Shown here one piece after another: positions 1 through 7,996 of a stretch of DNA of 8,592 nucleotides. Positions within the stretch are counted from its first letter, which is position 1. The number at the start of each line of letters is the position of its first letter. The position numbers and the translations under genes are program-made. The notes beneath the pieces were generated by a model that had not been told where the DNA came from, did no database searches, and saw only the letters and a program-made list of their open reading frames with translations. Source of the DNA: Actinomycetes bacterium (GTDB lineage: Bacteria > Actinomycetota > CALGFH01); contig JASLIH010000335.1 of assembly GCA_030152105.1 (NCBI GenBank), positions 1-8,592 of the forward strand, in the 5' to 3' direction.

Positions 1-2248
1 CGGCCGGAGCTGGGAGGAGCTGACCGACCTCCAACGCCGGCAGGTGGTCGACAACCATCGCCTGGCCTACCTGCGGGAGGCGCCGGTGAACTGGTGCCCC
101 GGCCTGGGGACCGTGCTGGCCAACGAGGAGGTCACCGCCGAGGGCCGCAGCGAGCGCGGGAACTTCCCGGTGTTCCGCCGCCCCCTGCGGCAGTGGATTC
201 TGCGGATCACCTCCTACGCCGACCGGTTGCTGGACGACCTTGACCGGCTCGACTGGCCGAGCGGGGTCAAGGAGATCCAGCGCAACTGGATCGGCCGCTC
301 CGACGGGGCGCTGCTGCGGTTCGCGTCGCCCGGCGGCGAGGTCGAGGTCTTCACGACGCGGCCAGAGACGGTCTTCGGGGCGACCTACCTGGTGCTCGCG
401 CCCGAGCATCCGATGGCCGGCGCCCTGACGGCGCCCTCGTGGCCCGAGGGCACGCCGGCGCGCTGGACCGCCGGCGCCGCATCGCCGCCGGCCGCGGTCG
501 CGGCGTACGAGCGGGCGGCTTCCCAGCGCTCGGAGATGGACAGGCTGGCCGATACGAAGGCCAAGACGGGGGTGTTCACCGGCTCGTTCGCCACCAACCC
601 GCTCAGCGGCGCGTCGATGCCGGTCTTCGTCGCCGACTACGTGCTCTCGGGCTATGGGACGGGCGCGGTCATGGGCGTGCCCGGCCAGGACGAGCGCGAC
701 TGGCGGTTCGCGGAACGCAACGGGCTGCCCATCGTCCGGACCGTCCAGCCGCCCGAGGGCTGGGAAGGCGGGCCGTACCTCGGTGACGGCCCGGCGATCA
801 ACTCCGGCTTCCTGAACGGGCTGGGCCGCGCCGAGGCGAGGGAGCGGGTCGTCGCCTGGCTCGAGGAGCACGGCGCGGGCCGGGCCGAGACCACCTACCG
901 ACTGCACGACTGGCTGTTCTCGCGGCAGCGGTACTGGGGCGAGCCGTTCCCGATCGTGTACGACGAGCACGGTCTGCCGGTCGCGCTCCCGGAGTCGATG
1001 CTGCCGGTCGAGCTGCCGGAGGTGGCCGACTTCAGGCCGGCGGCGCACGATCCCGGCGACCGCGACAGCGTCCCGGTGCCACCCCTGTCGCGTGCCGGGG
1101 ACTGGACCGAGGTGACGCTGGACCTCGGCGACGGCGAGAGGACCTACCGCCGTGAGCTGAACATCATGCCCCAGTGGGCGGGGTCGTGCTGGTACGAGAT
1201 CCGCTACACCGATCCGGACAACGACCAGCGGTTCGCCGACCCGGAGAACGAGCGCTACTGGATGGGGCCGCGGGCGCCCGGCGACCCCGGTGGCGTCGAC
1301 CTGTACGTCGGCGGGGTCGAGCAGGCGGTCCTGCACCTGCTCTATGCCCGCTTCTGGCAGAAGGTGCTCCACGACCTCGGCCATGTCAGCGCGGACGAGC
1401 CGTTCCGTCGCCTGTTCAACCAGGGGTACGTGGAGGCGGACGCCTACACCGACGACCGTGGCGTCCATGTGCCCGCGGCCGAGGTCGAGAGCCGGGGCGA
1501 CGGCTGGTTCTGGCACGGCACCCGGGTCAACCGGGAGTACGGCAAGATGGGCAAGAGCCTGAAGAACTCGGTCAGCCCGGACGAGATCTACGACGCCTAC
1601 GGTGCCGACACCCTGCGGGTCTACGAGCTGTTCACCGCGCCGCTCGACCAGGCCCGGCCCTGGGACACCAGGGCCATCGTCGGGTCGTACCGCCTGCTGC
1701 AGCGGGTCTGGCGCACCGTCGTCGACGAGCGCACCGGCACCCACCGCGTGGTGGAGGGGCCGGCACCCGAGGAGACGCGCCGCCTGCTGCACCGGACCGT
1801 CGTGGCGGTCCGGGCCGGCATCGAGGGGCTGCGGTTCAACAGCGCCATCGCCCGGATCACCGAGCTGTGCAACCACCTCACCGCGACCTTCCCCGACGGT
1901 GTCCCGCGGGAGGTCGCCGAGGCGCAGGTCCTGATGCTGGCGCCGCTGGCGCCACACATCGCCGAGGAGCTGTGGCAGCGCATGGGCCACGCCTCCTCGC
2001 TGGCCTGGGAGGCGTTCCCCGATGCCGGCCCGGAGGACGTGCTCGGCGACGTCGTGACCATCCCGATCCAGGTCAACGGCAAGCTGCGGGCGACGGTGCA
2101 GGTGGCCAGAGGGCTCGGCCGGGCCGAGGTCGAGGCGGCCGCGCGCGCCGACCGGCGCATCCAGGAGCACCTGGCGGGGCGGTCGGTCGACAAGGTCGTC
2201 GTGGTCCCCGACCAGCTGCTGAACTTCGTCGTCAGCGCCCCCTCGTGA
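1..2248 (+). CDS. leuS: Leucyl-tRNA synthetase, 5'-truncated by window edge
   Basis: This cytoplasmic class I aminoacyl-tRNA synthetase attaches leucine to tRNA-Leu and hydrolyses mischarged products in its CP1 editing domain. The reading frame is open from base 2, so 748 residues are visible. About 200 N-terminal residues, including the HIGH motif, lie outside the window; actinobacterial LeuRS is usually around 950 residues. Visible in order are a VNWCP segment, a zinc-domain region without the cysteines found in E. coli, the editing T-rich motif TTRPET (353-370), the editing motif GTGAVMGVPGQDERDW (656-703), RDW/SRQRYWGEPFP-type catalytic sequence, and the KMSKS loop as KMGKS (1544-1558), which is normal for actinobacterial LeuRS. 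An anticodon-binding helical domain with APLAPHIAEELW follows, then a C-terminal domain with PIQVNGKLR. A GTG at 44 is internal, not the start. The 3' end overlaps the convergent kinase gene by 17 bp. Two usually conserved histidines appear as glutamine (see findings). The family assignment is very secure. Confidence 0.97.
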   Translation, partial: GRSWEELTDLQRRQVVDNHRLAYLREAPVNWCPGLGTVLANEEVTAEGRSERGNFPVFRRPLRQWILRITSYADRLLDDLDRLDWPSGVKEIQRNWIGRSDGALLRFASPGGEVEVFTTRPETVFGATYLVLAPEHPMAGALTAPSWPEGTPARWTAGAASPPAAVAAYERAASQRSEMDRLADTKAKTGVFTGSFATNPLSGASMPVFVADYVLSGYGTGAVMGVPGQDERDWRFAERNGLPIVRTVQPPEGWEGGPYLGDGPAINSGFLNGLGRAEARERVVAWLEEHGAGRAETTYRLHDWLFSRQRYWGEPFPIVYDEHGLPVALPESMLPVELPEVADFRPAAHDPGDRDSVPVPPLSRAGDWTEVTLDLGDGERTYRRELNIMPQWAGSCWYEIRYTDPDNDQRFADPENERYWMGPRAPGDPGGVDLYVGGVEQAVLHLLYARFWQKVLHDLGHVSADEPFRRLFNQGYVEADAYTDDRGVHVPAAEVESRGDGWFWHGTRVNREYGKMGKSLKNSVSPDEIYDAYGADTLRVYELFTAPLDQARPWDTRAIVGSYRLLQRVWRTVVDERTGTHRVVEGPAPEETRRLLHRTVVAVRAGIEGLRFNSAIARITELCNHLTATFPDGVPREVAEAQVLMLAPLAPHIAEELWQRMGHASSLAWEAFPDAGPEDVLGDVVTIPIQVNGKLRATVQVARGLGRAEVEAAARADRRIQEHLAGRSVDKVVVVPDQLLNFVVSAPS

Positions 2249-3971
2249 GGGCGCCGGAGGCGGCCAGGCGGGTGGCGCGGTCGTGCTGGCGGGTGGTGGC
2301 GCGGCCGACGACCCGCAGGGCGAGAAGGCCGCAGACCACGGTGAGCAGGTCGGCCGCGATCTGCATGCCGGCCGAGGCCTGGAAGCGGTCGAGCCGTTCG
2401 GGGAGCAGGCCGAGGAGCATGAGGTCGGCGGCGGAATGGACGGCCTCGGTGGTGATGCTGCGCACCAGGACCGAGGCCAGGAAGGCCAGCCACCACCAGC
2501 CGAGCAGCTCGGCGACCGGGCGCTTGCGCCAGGCGTCGGCCTGGTCGGGGGGCAGGTCGGGGTCGCTGGCCCGCCAGATGTCGTTCAGCAGCTGCTTGGG
2601 CCGAAACAGGCTGAACACCGGGAGCAGCCAGGCCCAAACGGCCCACCAGGGGCGATAGCGCAGCCGCCGGGCCCCGAGGGCCGGCAGGTTCAGGTAGGCG
2701 CGCCGGAACCAGCCCAGCCAGAGCCCGGCCGTGACCAGGAACCATGCCGCCTGGACGAGGCCGACCCACAGGTAGAGGTCGCCGGAGGACGCGCCGTCGC
2801 CCGCCAGCTGCCGGGCGATCCGGGTGTCGCCCAGGTTGGCGGCGGCACTGGCCAGGGCGAGCACGATCGAGAGCCACAGCGCCGCCCTTGCCCGCCTCGC
2901 CGCCCGCCGCAATGGCAGATACCCCTCGAGCACGGCCACCGGCGCGGGCCAGCGGGTCGGGCCGGCCGCCCCGAGAGGGCTGTGGACAACCGCCCCACCG
3001 CTTCCCGCTCCTGGGCTAGCGTCCCCCTCCGGGGGGCCAGGCACCGGACGGTGGGGTTCTGGCGCGCCCCGCAACGGTGAGTGGGGTCGCGGCGCGCCCG
3101 GGACCCCACTCGAGGAGGGCTGGGTGAGGGCGTGGCCAGCCGCGGTGATGAGGGCGCGGCAGGTGGGGAACCGGTCGGCTGGGGCTTTCGCCATGGCTCG
3201 GGTGATGACCTGGTTGATTGCGGGGGGCAGGTCCGGACGGAGGGTGGTGACCTGGGGTGGGGGGGATGCCAGGTGGGCGAGGAGGACGGCTTCGCCCGAC
3301 CCGTCGGGGAACGGGGGCTGGCCGGTCAGGCACTCGTAGAGGACGCAGCCCAGGGCGTAGCCGTCGGCGCGGCCGTCGACGGGGCGGCCGGCGGCCTGTT
3401 CGGGGGCCGCGTACCTGGGGGTGCCGAGGAACGACCCGGGGCCGCCGATCGAGCGGTCGTCGCTGTCCGACCTGGCCAGGCCGAAGTCGACCAGGTAGAC
3501 GTGCTCGGGGTCGCCGTCGATGACCGGCGGGGCGAGGAGGATGTTGCCTGGCTTGACGTCGCGGTGGACCAGGCCGCGGGCGTGGGCGGCGTCCAGCGCC
3601 CTGGCCACCTGGTCGAGGATGGCCAGGGTGCGGCCGGGGTCGAGCCGGCCCTCGGTCTCGAGGACGCGCCGCAGGTCGGAGGCGTGGACGTAGCGCATGG
3701 CCAGGTACAGCAGGCCGCGGTCGTCACCGGCGCGGTAGATGGGGACGATGTTCGGGTGGTCGATCGCGGCCGCGACCCGCATCTCGCGCAGGAACCGGGC
3801 CCGGAAGTCGGGGTCGCCGGCCAGGGCCGGCGGCAGCAGCTTGAGCGCGACCGGCCGGCCGCCGAGCCCGGTCTCCTCGGCCCGGTAGACCACGCCCATG
3901 CCGCCGCTCCCGACCTGCTCCACGATCCGGTAGCCGGCCACCTCGGTCCCGGCGGCGGGGTCGGGGCTCAT
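2232..3971 (-). CDS. Hanks-type Ser/Thr protein kinase fused to a membrane DUF4328 domain
   Basis: This is a 579-residue PknB-like eukaryotic-type kinase predicted to be anchored in the membrane. The kinase domain covers about residues 14-283. It has glycine loop GSGGMG (21-26), VALK lysine 44, alpha-C glutamate 63, catalytic loop HRDVKPGN (136-143, Asp138), DFG (162-164) and APE (189-191), so it should be active. Residues about 285-355 form a Pro/Gly-rich linker with a short tandem repeat. Residues about 363-557 contain several hydrophobic helices (about 363-379, 399-420, 441-455, 488-504, 537-555) and motifs I associate with DUF4328: FRRAYLNLPALGA, a WAVWAWLLPVFSLFRP-type segment, and an IWRASDP segment. 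There are no PASTA repeats. I chose ATG 3971 over the longer GTG 3986 because GGAGGTG sits just upstream of it. The gene lies 39 bp after the SDR gene on the same strand, so co-transcription is likely. Substrates and ligand are unknown. The kinase call is secure and the DUF4328 call is likely. Confidence 0.93.
   Translation of the reverse strand: MSPDPAAGTEVAGYRIVEQVGSGGMGVVYRAEETGLGGRPVALKLLPPALAGDPDFRARFLREMRVAAAIDHPNIVPIYRAGDDRGLLYLAMRYVHASDLRRVLETEGRLDPGRTLAILDQVARALDAAHARGLVHRDVKPGNILLAPPVIDGDPEHVYLVDFGLARSDSDDRSIGGPGSFLGTPRYAAPEQAAGRPVDGRADGYALGCVLYECLTGQPPFPDGSGEAVLLAHLASPPPQVTTLRPDLPPAINQVITRAMAKAPADRFPTCRALITAAGHALTQPSSSGVPGAPRPHSPLRGAPEPHRPVPGPPEGDASPGAGSGGAVVHSPLGAAGPTRWPAPVAVLEGYLPLRRAARRARAALWLSIVLALASAAANLGDTRIARQLAGDGASSGDLYLWVGLVQAAWFLVTAGLWLGWFRRAYLNLPALGARRLRYRPWWAVWAWLLPVFSLFRPKQLLNDIWRASDPDLPPDQADAWRKRPVAELLGWWWLAFLASVLVRSITTEAVHSAADLMLLGLLPERLDRFQASAGMQIAADLLTVVCGLLALRVVGRATTRQHDRATRLAASGALTRGR
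2235..2254. terminator. Hairpin at the leuS/kinase convergent overlap
   Basis: An inverted repeat CCCT-CGTG-AGGG (2240-2251) is extended by an outer GCG/CGC pairing (2235-2237 with 2252-2254) across a two-base bulge. It contains the leuS stop codon and lies just inside the 3' end of the convergent kinase gene, where a bidirectional terminator would be expected. No T-run follows on either strand, so classical intrinsic termination is uncertain. The stem may be fortuitous in such GC-rich DNA. Confidence 0.3.
3027..3086 (-). repeat. Two-copy 30-bp tandem repeat in the kinase linker
   Basis: Bases 3057-3086 and 3027-3056 encode two consecutive 10-residue units, PHSPLRGAPE and PHRPVPGPPE (kinase residues 296-305 and 306-315), fitting PHxPxxGxPE. 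At DNA level the shared core is GTGGGGT, three changed bases, then GGCGCGCCC, at exactly 30-bp offset (3051 and 3081). A degenerate third unit, HSPLGAA, occurs at residues 330-336. This suggests local duplication in a flexible linker. Confidence 0.5.
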
Positions 3972-3975
3972 CGAC

Positions 3976-3981
3976 ACCTCC
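3976..3981 (-). promoter_or_regulatory. Shine-Dalgarno site deciding the kinase start
   Basis: On the minus strand GGAGGT, continuing to GGAGGTG, precedes ATG 3971 with 3-4 bases between. It lies inside the reading frame that would start at GTG 3986, so the downstream ATG is the better start. The spacing is slightly short but the match to the 16S tail is strong. Confidence 0.6.
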
Positions 3982-4010
3982 AGCACGACGAGACCACGCC
4001 AGCGGCCCGA

Positions 4011-4940
4011 CTACCCGTCAAGGCGGCCCGGCAACCCGGCCCGCTCCCGCCCGGCACTCCGGGCCAGCGTCTCGGCCAGCGAGGCCGGGACCAGCCCGGG
4101 CGGAGCCGGCAGGGCCGGGTCGCCCAGGGAGTCGGCGGCCAGCACCCCGATCTGGACCTCGCTCAACCCGGCCCACAACCCTGGCGCCGGCCCCCCCGGC
4201 CCGCCGGCGCCGAGGTGGCGCTTGGCGACCCGGTCGCCGTGGGCGGCGTCGACCAGCTCGTCGAAGGTGAGCTGGGTCGGGCCGGCCAGCGACCAGGTGG
4301 TGCCGCCCAGCTCGGCGGCGTTGTCGGCGGTGGCGATGGCGTCGGCCACGTCGCCGACCCAGACGGGGGCGACCCGCTGGTGGCCGTCGCCTGGCACGAG
4401 GACCGGCTCCCGGCCCGGGGCGCCGGAGGGGTGCCCTGGTCCGGCTGCTCCGGCGGTGAGCAGGCCGAGCAGGCGGGCGCCGGGGCCGAGCACGTGGGCG
4501 CAGCGCAGGATGGCGTACTCGAGGCCGGAGGCGGCGACCATGTGCTCGACCTCGGCCTTGGCGGCCAGGTGGGCGTTGGCGGCGGCGGGGGTGCCGACGG
4601 CGGCCGGGGAGCAGACGACCACCCGGCGGACCCCGGCGGCCTTGGCGGCGGCCAGGAACACCTGGGCCGGGTCGACCACGGCGGCGGGCGGGCCCTCTGG
4701 CGGCCGGGACCACAGGCTGCCGGTCAGCGAGCAGGCGGTGAACACGCCGTCCATGGCCGCGGCCAGGCCGTCGGGGTCGGTGGCGTCCAGCAGCGCCACC
4801 TTGGCCCCGAGGCGCCGCAGGTCCCCGACCTGGGCGGGGTCGCGGACAACGGCCCGGACGTGCTCGACACCCTGACGCAGGAGCGCCGCCACCGCGGCCC
4901 GCCCGACCAGGCCGGCCGCGCCCGTCACCAGGATCGCCAC
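4011..4940 (-). CDS. NAD(P)-binding NmrA-like atypical SDR family protein
   Basis: This 309-residue cytoplasmic protein has an N-terminal Rossmann fold. The dinucleotide motif TGAAGLVG is at residues 6-13, and VVRDP at 31-35 has an arginine after the second strand, which usually favours NADP(H). The pattern of LDATDPDGL, VRRVVVCSP, an ASGLEYAILRCAHVLGPG segment and WVGDVADAI matches extended or atypical SDRs of the NmrA/NDUFA9-like type. The usual YxxxK catalytic pair appears as HLAAK (124-128), with histidine for tyrosine, so it may be a redox sensor or a binding protein rather than a classical dehydrogenase. The substrate is unknown. The GTG start at 4940 is fixed because an in-frame TGA lies directly upstream, and a GGGGGGTGG stretch provides a ribosome-binding site. 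It lies 39 bp upstream of the kinase gene and probably forms an operon with it. Confidence 0.88.
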   Translation of the reverse strand: MAILVTGAAGLVGRAAVAALLRQGVEHVRAVVRDPAQVGDLRRLGAKVALLDATDPDGLAAAMDGVFTACSLTGSLWSRPPEGPPAAVVDPAQVFLAAAKAAGVRRVVVCSPAAVGTPAAANAHLAAKAEVEHMVAASGLEYAILRCAHVLGPGARLLGLLTAGAAGPGHPSGAPGREPVLVPGDGHQRVAPVWVGDVADAIATADNAAELGGTTWSLAGPTQLTFDELVDAAHGDRVAKRHLGAGGPGGPAPGLWAGLSEVQIGVLAADSLGDPALPAPPGLVPASLAETLARSAGRERAGLPGRLDG

Positions 4941-5072
4941 TCAAGACCACCCCCCGTCGACACGACATGGACTACAGTGGGCGACGACCGGGTCTGCCCG
5001 AGTGCCCGTTTGGGCGCATCGTTGCGGCTCGGTCGAGCTATGTCAGGTAACGGAGAGCAAGGAGCTCGGCTC
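4941..5072. promoter_or_regulatory. Divergent intergenic region between SDR and CBM48 genes
   Basis: These 132 bp separate two divergently transcribed genes and must contain or lie near promoters for both. I find no convincing -35/-10 pair in either direction. Two very short hairpins are visible: CGGG-TCTG-CCCG near 4990-5000 and GCCC-GTTT-GGGC at 5004-5015. They may belong to the CBM48 leader. No riboswitch is recognised. Confidence 0.4.
5059..5064 (+). promoter_or_regulatory. Shine-Dalgarno site deciding the CBM48 start
   Basis: AAGGAG lies 8 bases before GTG 5073. The in-frame upstream ATG at 5040 has no comparable site, so GTG 5073, giving an N-terminus MIKQTP, is preferred. Confidence 0.65.
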
Positions 5073-5369
5073 GTGATCAAGCAGACCCCTGTGAAGGGCA
5101 ACAAGAAGGTCAAGGTCAACTTCGTCCTCCCCAAGGAGTCGGCGGCCGGCAAGGTGTCGGTGGTCGGCGACTTCAACGACTGGGACCCGTTCGTCCACCC
5201 GCTCAAGCCGCGCAGCAACGGCACCAAGAGCGTCAGCGTCACCCTCCCGGTGTCGCAGCGCTTCGCCTTCAAGTACCTGGACGAGAACGGCCAGTGGCTG
5301 GACGACGAGGCCGCGCACGAGTACGTCGACAACGGCGCCGGCGGGGTCAACAGCGTCGTCCTGACCTAG
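5073..5369 (+). CDS. Stand-alone CBM48 / AMPK-beta-like glycogen-binding domain protein
   Basis: This is a 98-residue cytoplasmic protein made almost entirely of one early-set, immunoglobulin-like CBM48 fold, as found at the N-terminus of isoamylases and glycogen branching enzymes and in AMPK beta subunits. The signature VSVVGDFNDWDP is at residues 28-39, followed by SNGTKSVSVTLP, FAFKYL and NGQWLDD. Trp37, Lys67, Trp75 and Asn93 line up with the residues I recall as glycogen contacts in AMPK beta1 (Trp100, Lys126, Trp133, Asn150), so carbohydrate binding is plausible. No catalytic domain follows. The N-terminus is lysine-rich (KGNKKVK). Similar small 'isoamylase early set domain' proteins are common in Actinobacteria, with no defined role known to me. 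The start is GTG 5073, preceded by AAGGAG. An in-frame ATG at 5040 would add 11 residues. The gene is convergent with icmA, with a 26-bp gap. Confidence 0.88.
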   Translation: MIKQTPVKGNKKVKVNFVLPKESAAGKVSVVGDFNDWDPFVHPLKPRSNGTKSVSVTLPVSQRFAFKYLDENGQWLDDEAAHEYVDNGAGGVNSVVLT

Positions 5370-5380
5370 CACCGGTCAGG
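5360..5380. terminator. Perfect hairpin between convergent CBM48 and icmA genes
   Basis: A 7-bp perfect inverted repeat, CCTGACC (5360-5366) and GGTCAGG (5374-5380), has a 7-base loop that contains the CBM48 stop codon. It ends 15 bp before the icmA stop, where a bidirectional terminator would be expected. There is no T-tract, so it could act as a Rho-assisted or 3'-end-stabilising element. Confidence 0.45.
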
Positions 5381-5395
5381 TCCTCCGGGCCCCTC

Positions 5396-7096
<1,701 letters not shown>

Positions 7097-7101
7097 GGTG
7101 G

Positions 7102-7107
7102 CCTCCT
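7102..7107 (-). promoter_or_regulatory. icmA: Shine-Dalgarno site of icmA
   Basis: On the minus strand AGGAGG lies 5 bases before GTG 7096. It is a near-consensus site and fixes the GTG as the start. Confidence 0.7.
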
Positions 7108-7129
7108 GGGTGGCCTGGCTGTTCCCCCG

Positions 7130-7135
7130 ATTGTA
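7130..7135 (-). promoter_or_regulatory. icmA: Possible -10 box of an icmA promoter
   Basis: On the minus strand TACAAT (five of six matches to TATAAT) stands out in the 81-bp gap before icmA and would place the transcript start about 25 bases before the GTG codon. No good -35 hexamer occurs 16-18 bases upstream, so this is tentative. icmA could instead be read through from the methyltransferase gene. Confidence 0.35.
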
Positions 7136-7177
7136 GGCGCCGATCCCGAACCGCCGGCGGCCCGGTCCACAGGGCTG

Positions 7178-7996
7178 TCAGGCCGGCCGGCGGCCGACGG
7201 CGGTGAACAGGGGGGCGAAGATGGTCGGGGCGACCGGTGCCGCCTGGACCTCCTGGAACGCCCGGTCCCAGCGGCGGACGTCGACCTCGGAGGCCACGCC
7301 GGCGGCGACCATCGCCTCCCGGGCCGCCCACGACGGCGGGCGGACCGACGCCGGCGGCTGGCCGATGAAGTAGCGGCCACGGAACTCGAGCACCTCCAGG
7401 CCGGCCCTGGCCAGGCGGTCGGCCAGCCGCAGGCCGGCCCGGTTGTCGTCGCCGCGGGCGGCCCGGAAGGCGCCGTAACGCTCCTGGAGGTCGGTCAGGT
7501 CGGCCTGCTCGGGCAGGGTCCGGATGGCTGTCCCGTCGACGTCGACCAGGTACAGACAGCCGCCCGGGCGGACCAGGGTGGCCAGATGGGCGACGATCGC
7601 GTCCTCGGCGCCGCCGTTGTGGGCGAGCACGTGGCGCAGCATGGCCGCGTCCAGCGACCCGGGCTCCAGGCCGGTGTGGTCGGCCCGGCCCTCGGCGACC
7701 GAGACGTTGCCGAGGCCGGCCGCGGCCACCAGGGCCCGGGCCGCGGCCACGGCGTCGGGGTCGGCGTCGACGGCCCTGACCCTGCCCTCGGGGCCGACGG
7801 CGTCCGAAAGGGCCGGCAGCATGGCCCCCGGACCGCAGCCGACGTCGGCCACCGAGGCGCCGGGCCCGATCCCGGCCAGGTCCCACAGGTCGGCCTCGGC
7901 CGCCCGGGCCTGCTCGGCCATCATCCGGTAGCGCTCGACCTCGCCCGGGTCGAGCTCCAGCGCGTAGCGCCGCTCCTCGGGCCCTCCCCCGCTCAC
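7178..7996 (-). CDS. Class I SAM-dependent methyltransferase
   Basis: This is a 272-residue cytoplasmic enzyme of the UbiE/Methyltransf_25-like Rossmann type. Motif I is DVGCGPG at residues 51-57, the acidic post-I strand is AVDADP at 75-80, AEGRADHTG (101-109) fits motif II, and LVRPGGCLYLVDVD (141-154) fits the motif III region. The N-terminal helix YALELDPGEVERYRMMAEQA (11-30) is typical of small-molecule methyltransferases. The C-terminal third (about 190-272) probably forms a substrate cap. The acceptor cannot be told from sequence. The GTG at 7996 overlaps the TGA of the upstream gene (GTGA) and no strong Shine-Dalgarno is visible, so translation is probably coupled to that gene. The frame stays open upstream to 8521, but that stretch is a shadow of the neighbouring gene. 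icmA lies 81 bp downstream. Confidence 0.9.
   Translation of the reverse strand: MSGGGPEERRYALELDPGEVERYRMMAEQARAAEADLWDLAGIGPGASVADVGCGPGAMLPALSDAVGPEGRVRAVDADPDAVAAARALVAAAGLGNVSVAEGRADHTGLEPGSLDAAMLRHVLAHNGGAEDAIVAHLATLVRPGGCLYLVDVDGTAIRTLPEQADLTDLQERYGAFRAARGDDNRAGLRLADRLARAGLEVLEFRGRYFIGQPPASVRPPSWAAREAMVAAGVASEVDVRRWDRAFQEVQAAPVAPTIFAPLFTAVGRRPA

Noticed and set aside
44..46. GTG at 44 as the leuS start
   Set aside because: The same frame is open back to base 2 and encodes LeuRS-like residues before it, and the HIGH motif must lie further upstream.
1174..2658. A 494-codon plus-strand frame overlapping the leuS 3' end and the kinase 3' end
   Set aside because: It is an out-of-frame shadow of leuS, rich in Arg, Gly, Ala and Pro, with no domain.
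3222..3265. G-runs on the plus strand resembling a G-quadruplex
   Set aside because: The runs have long, uneven loops and arise from proline and other GC-rich codons of the kinase gene on the opposite strand.
3984..3986. GTG 3986 as the kinase start
   Set aside because: It would add five residues that include the Shine-Dalgarno sequence of the ATG at 3971, and it has no clear ribosome-binding site of its own.
4990..5015. Two small hairpins in the CBM48 leader as a riboswitch or attenuator
   Set aside because: The stems are only 4 bp, with no recognisable aptamer, terminator T-run or leader peptide.
5040..5042. ATG 5040 as the CBM48 start
   Set aside because: No Shine-Dalgarno precedes it, whereas GTG 5073 has AAGGAG at 8-base spacing and gives the usual domain boundary.
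3081..5369. A 762-codon plus-strand frame ending with the CBM48 protein
   Set aside because: Only the last 98 codons make a recognisable domain. The rest is antisense to the kinase and SDR genes and low in complexity.
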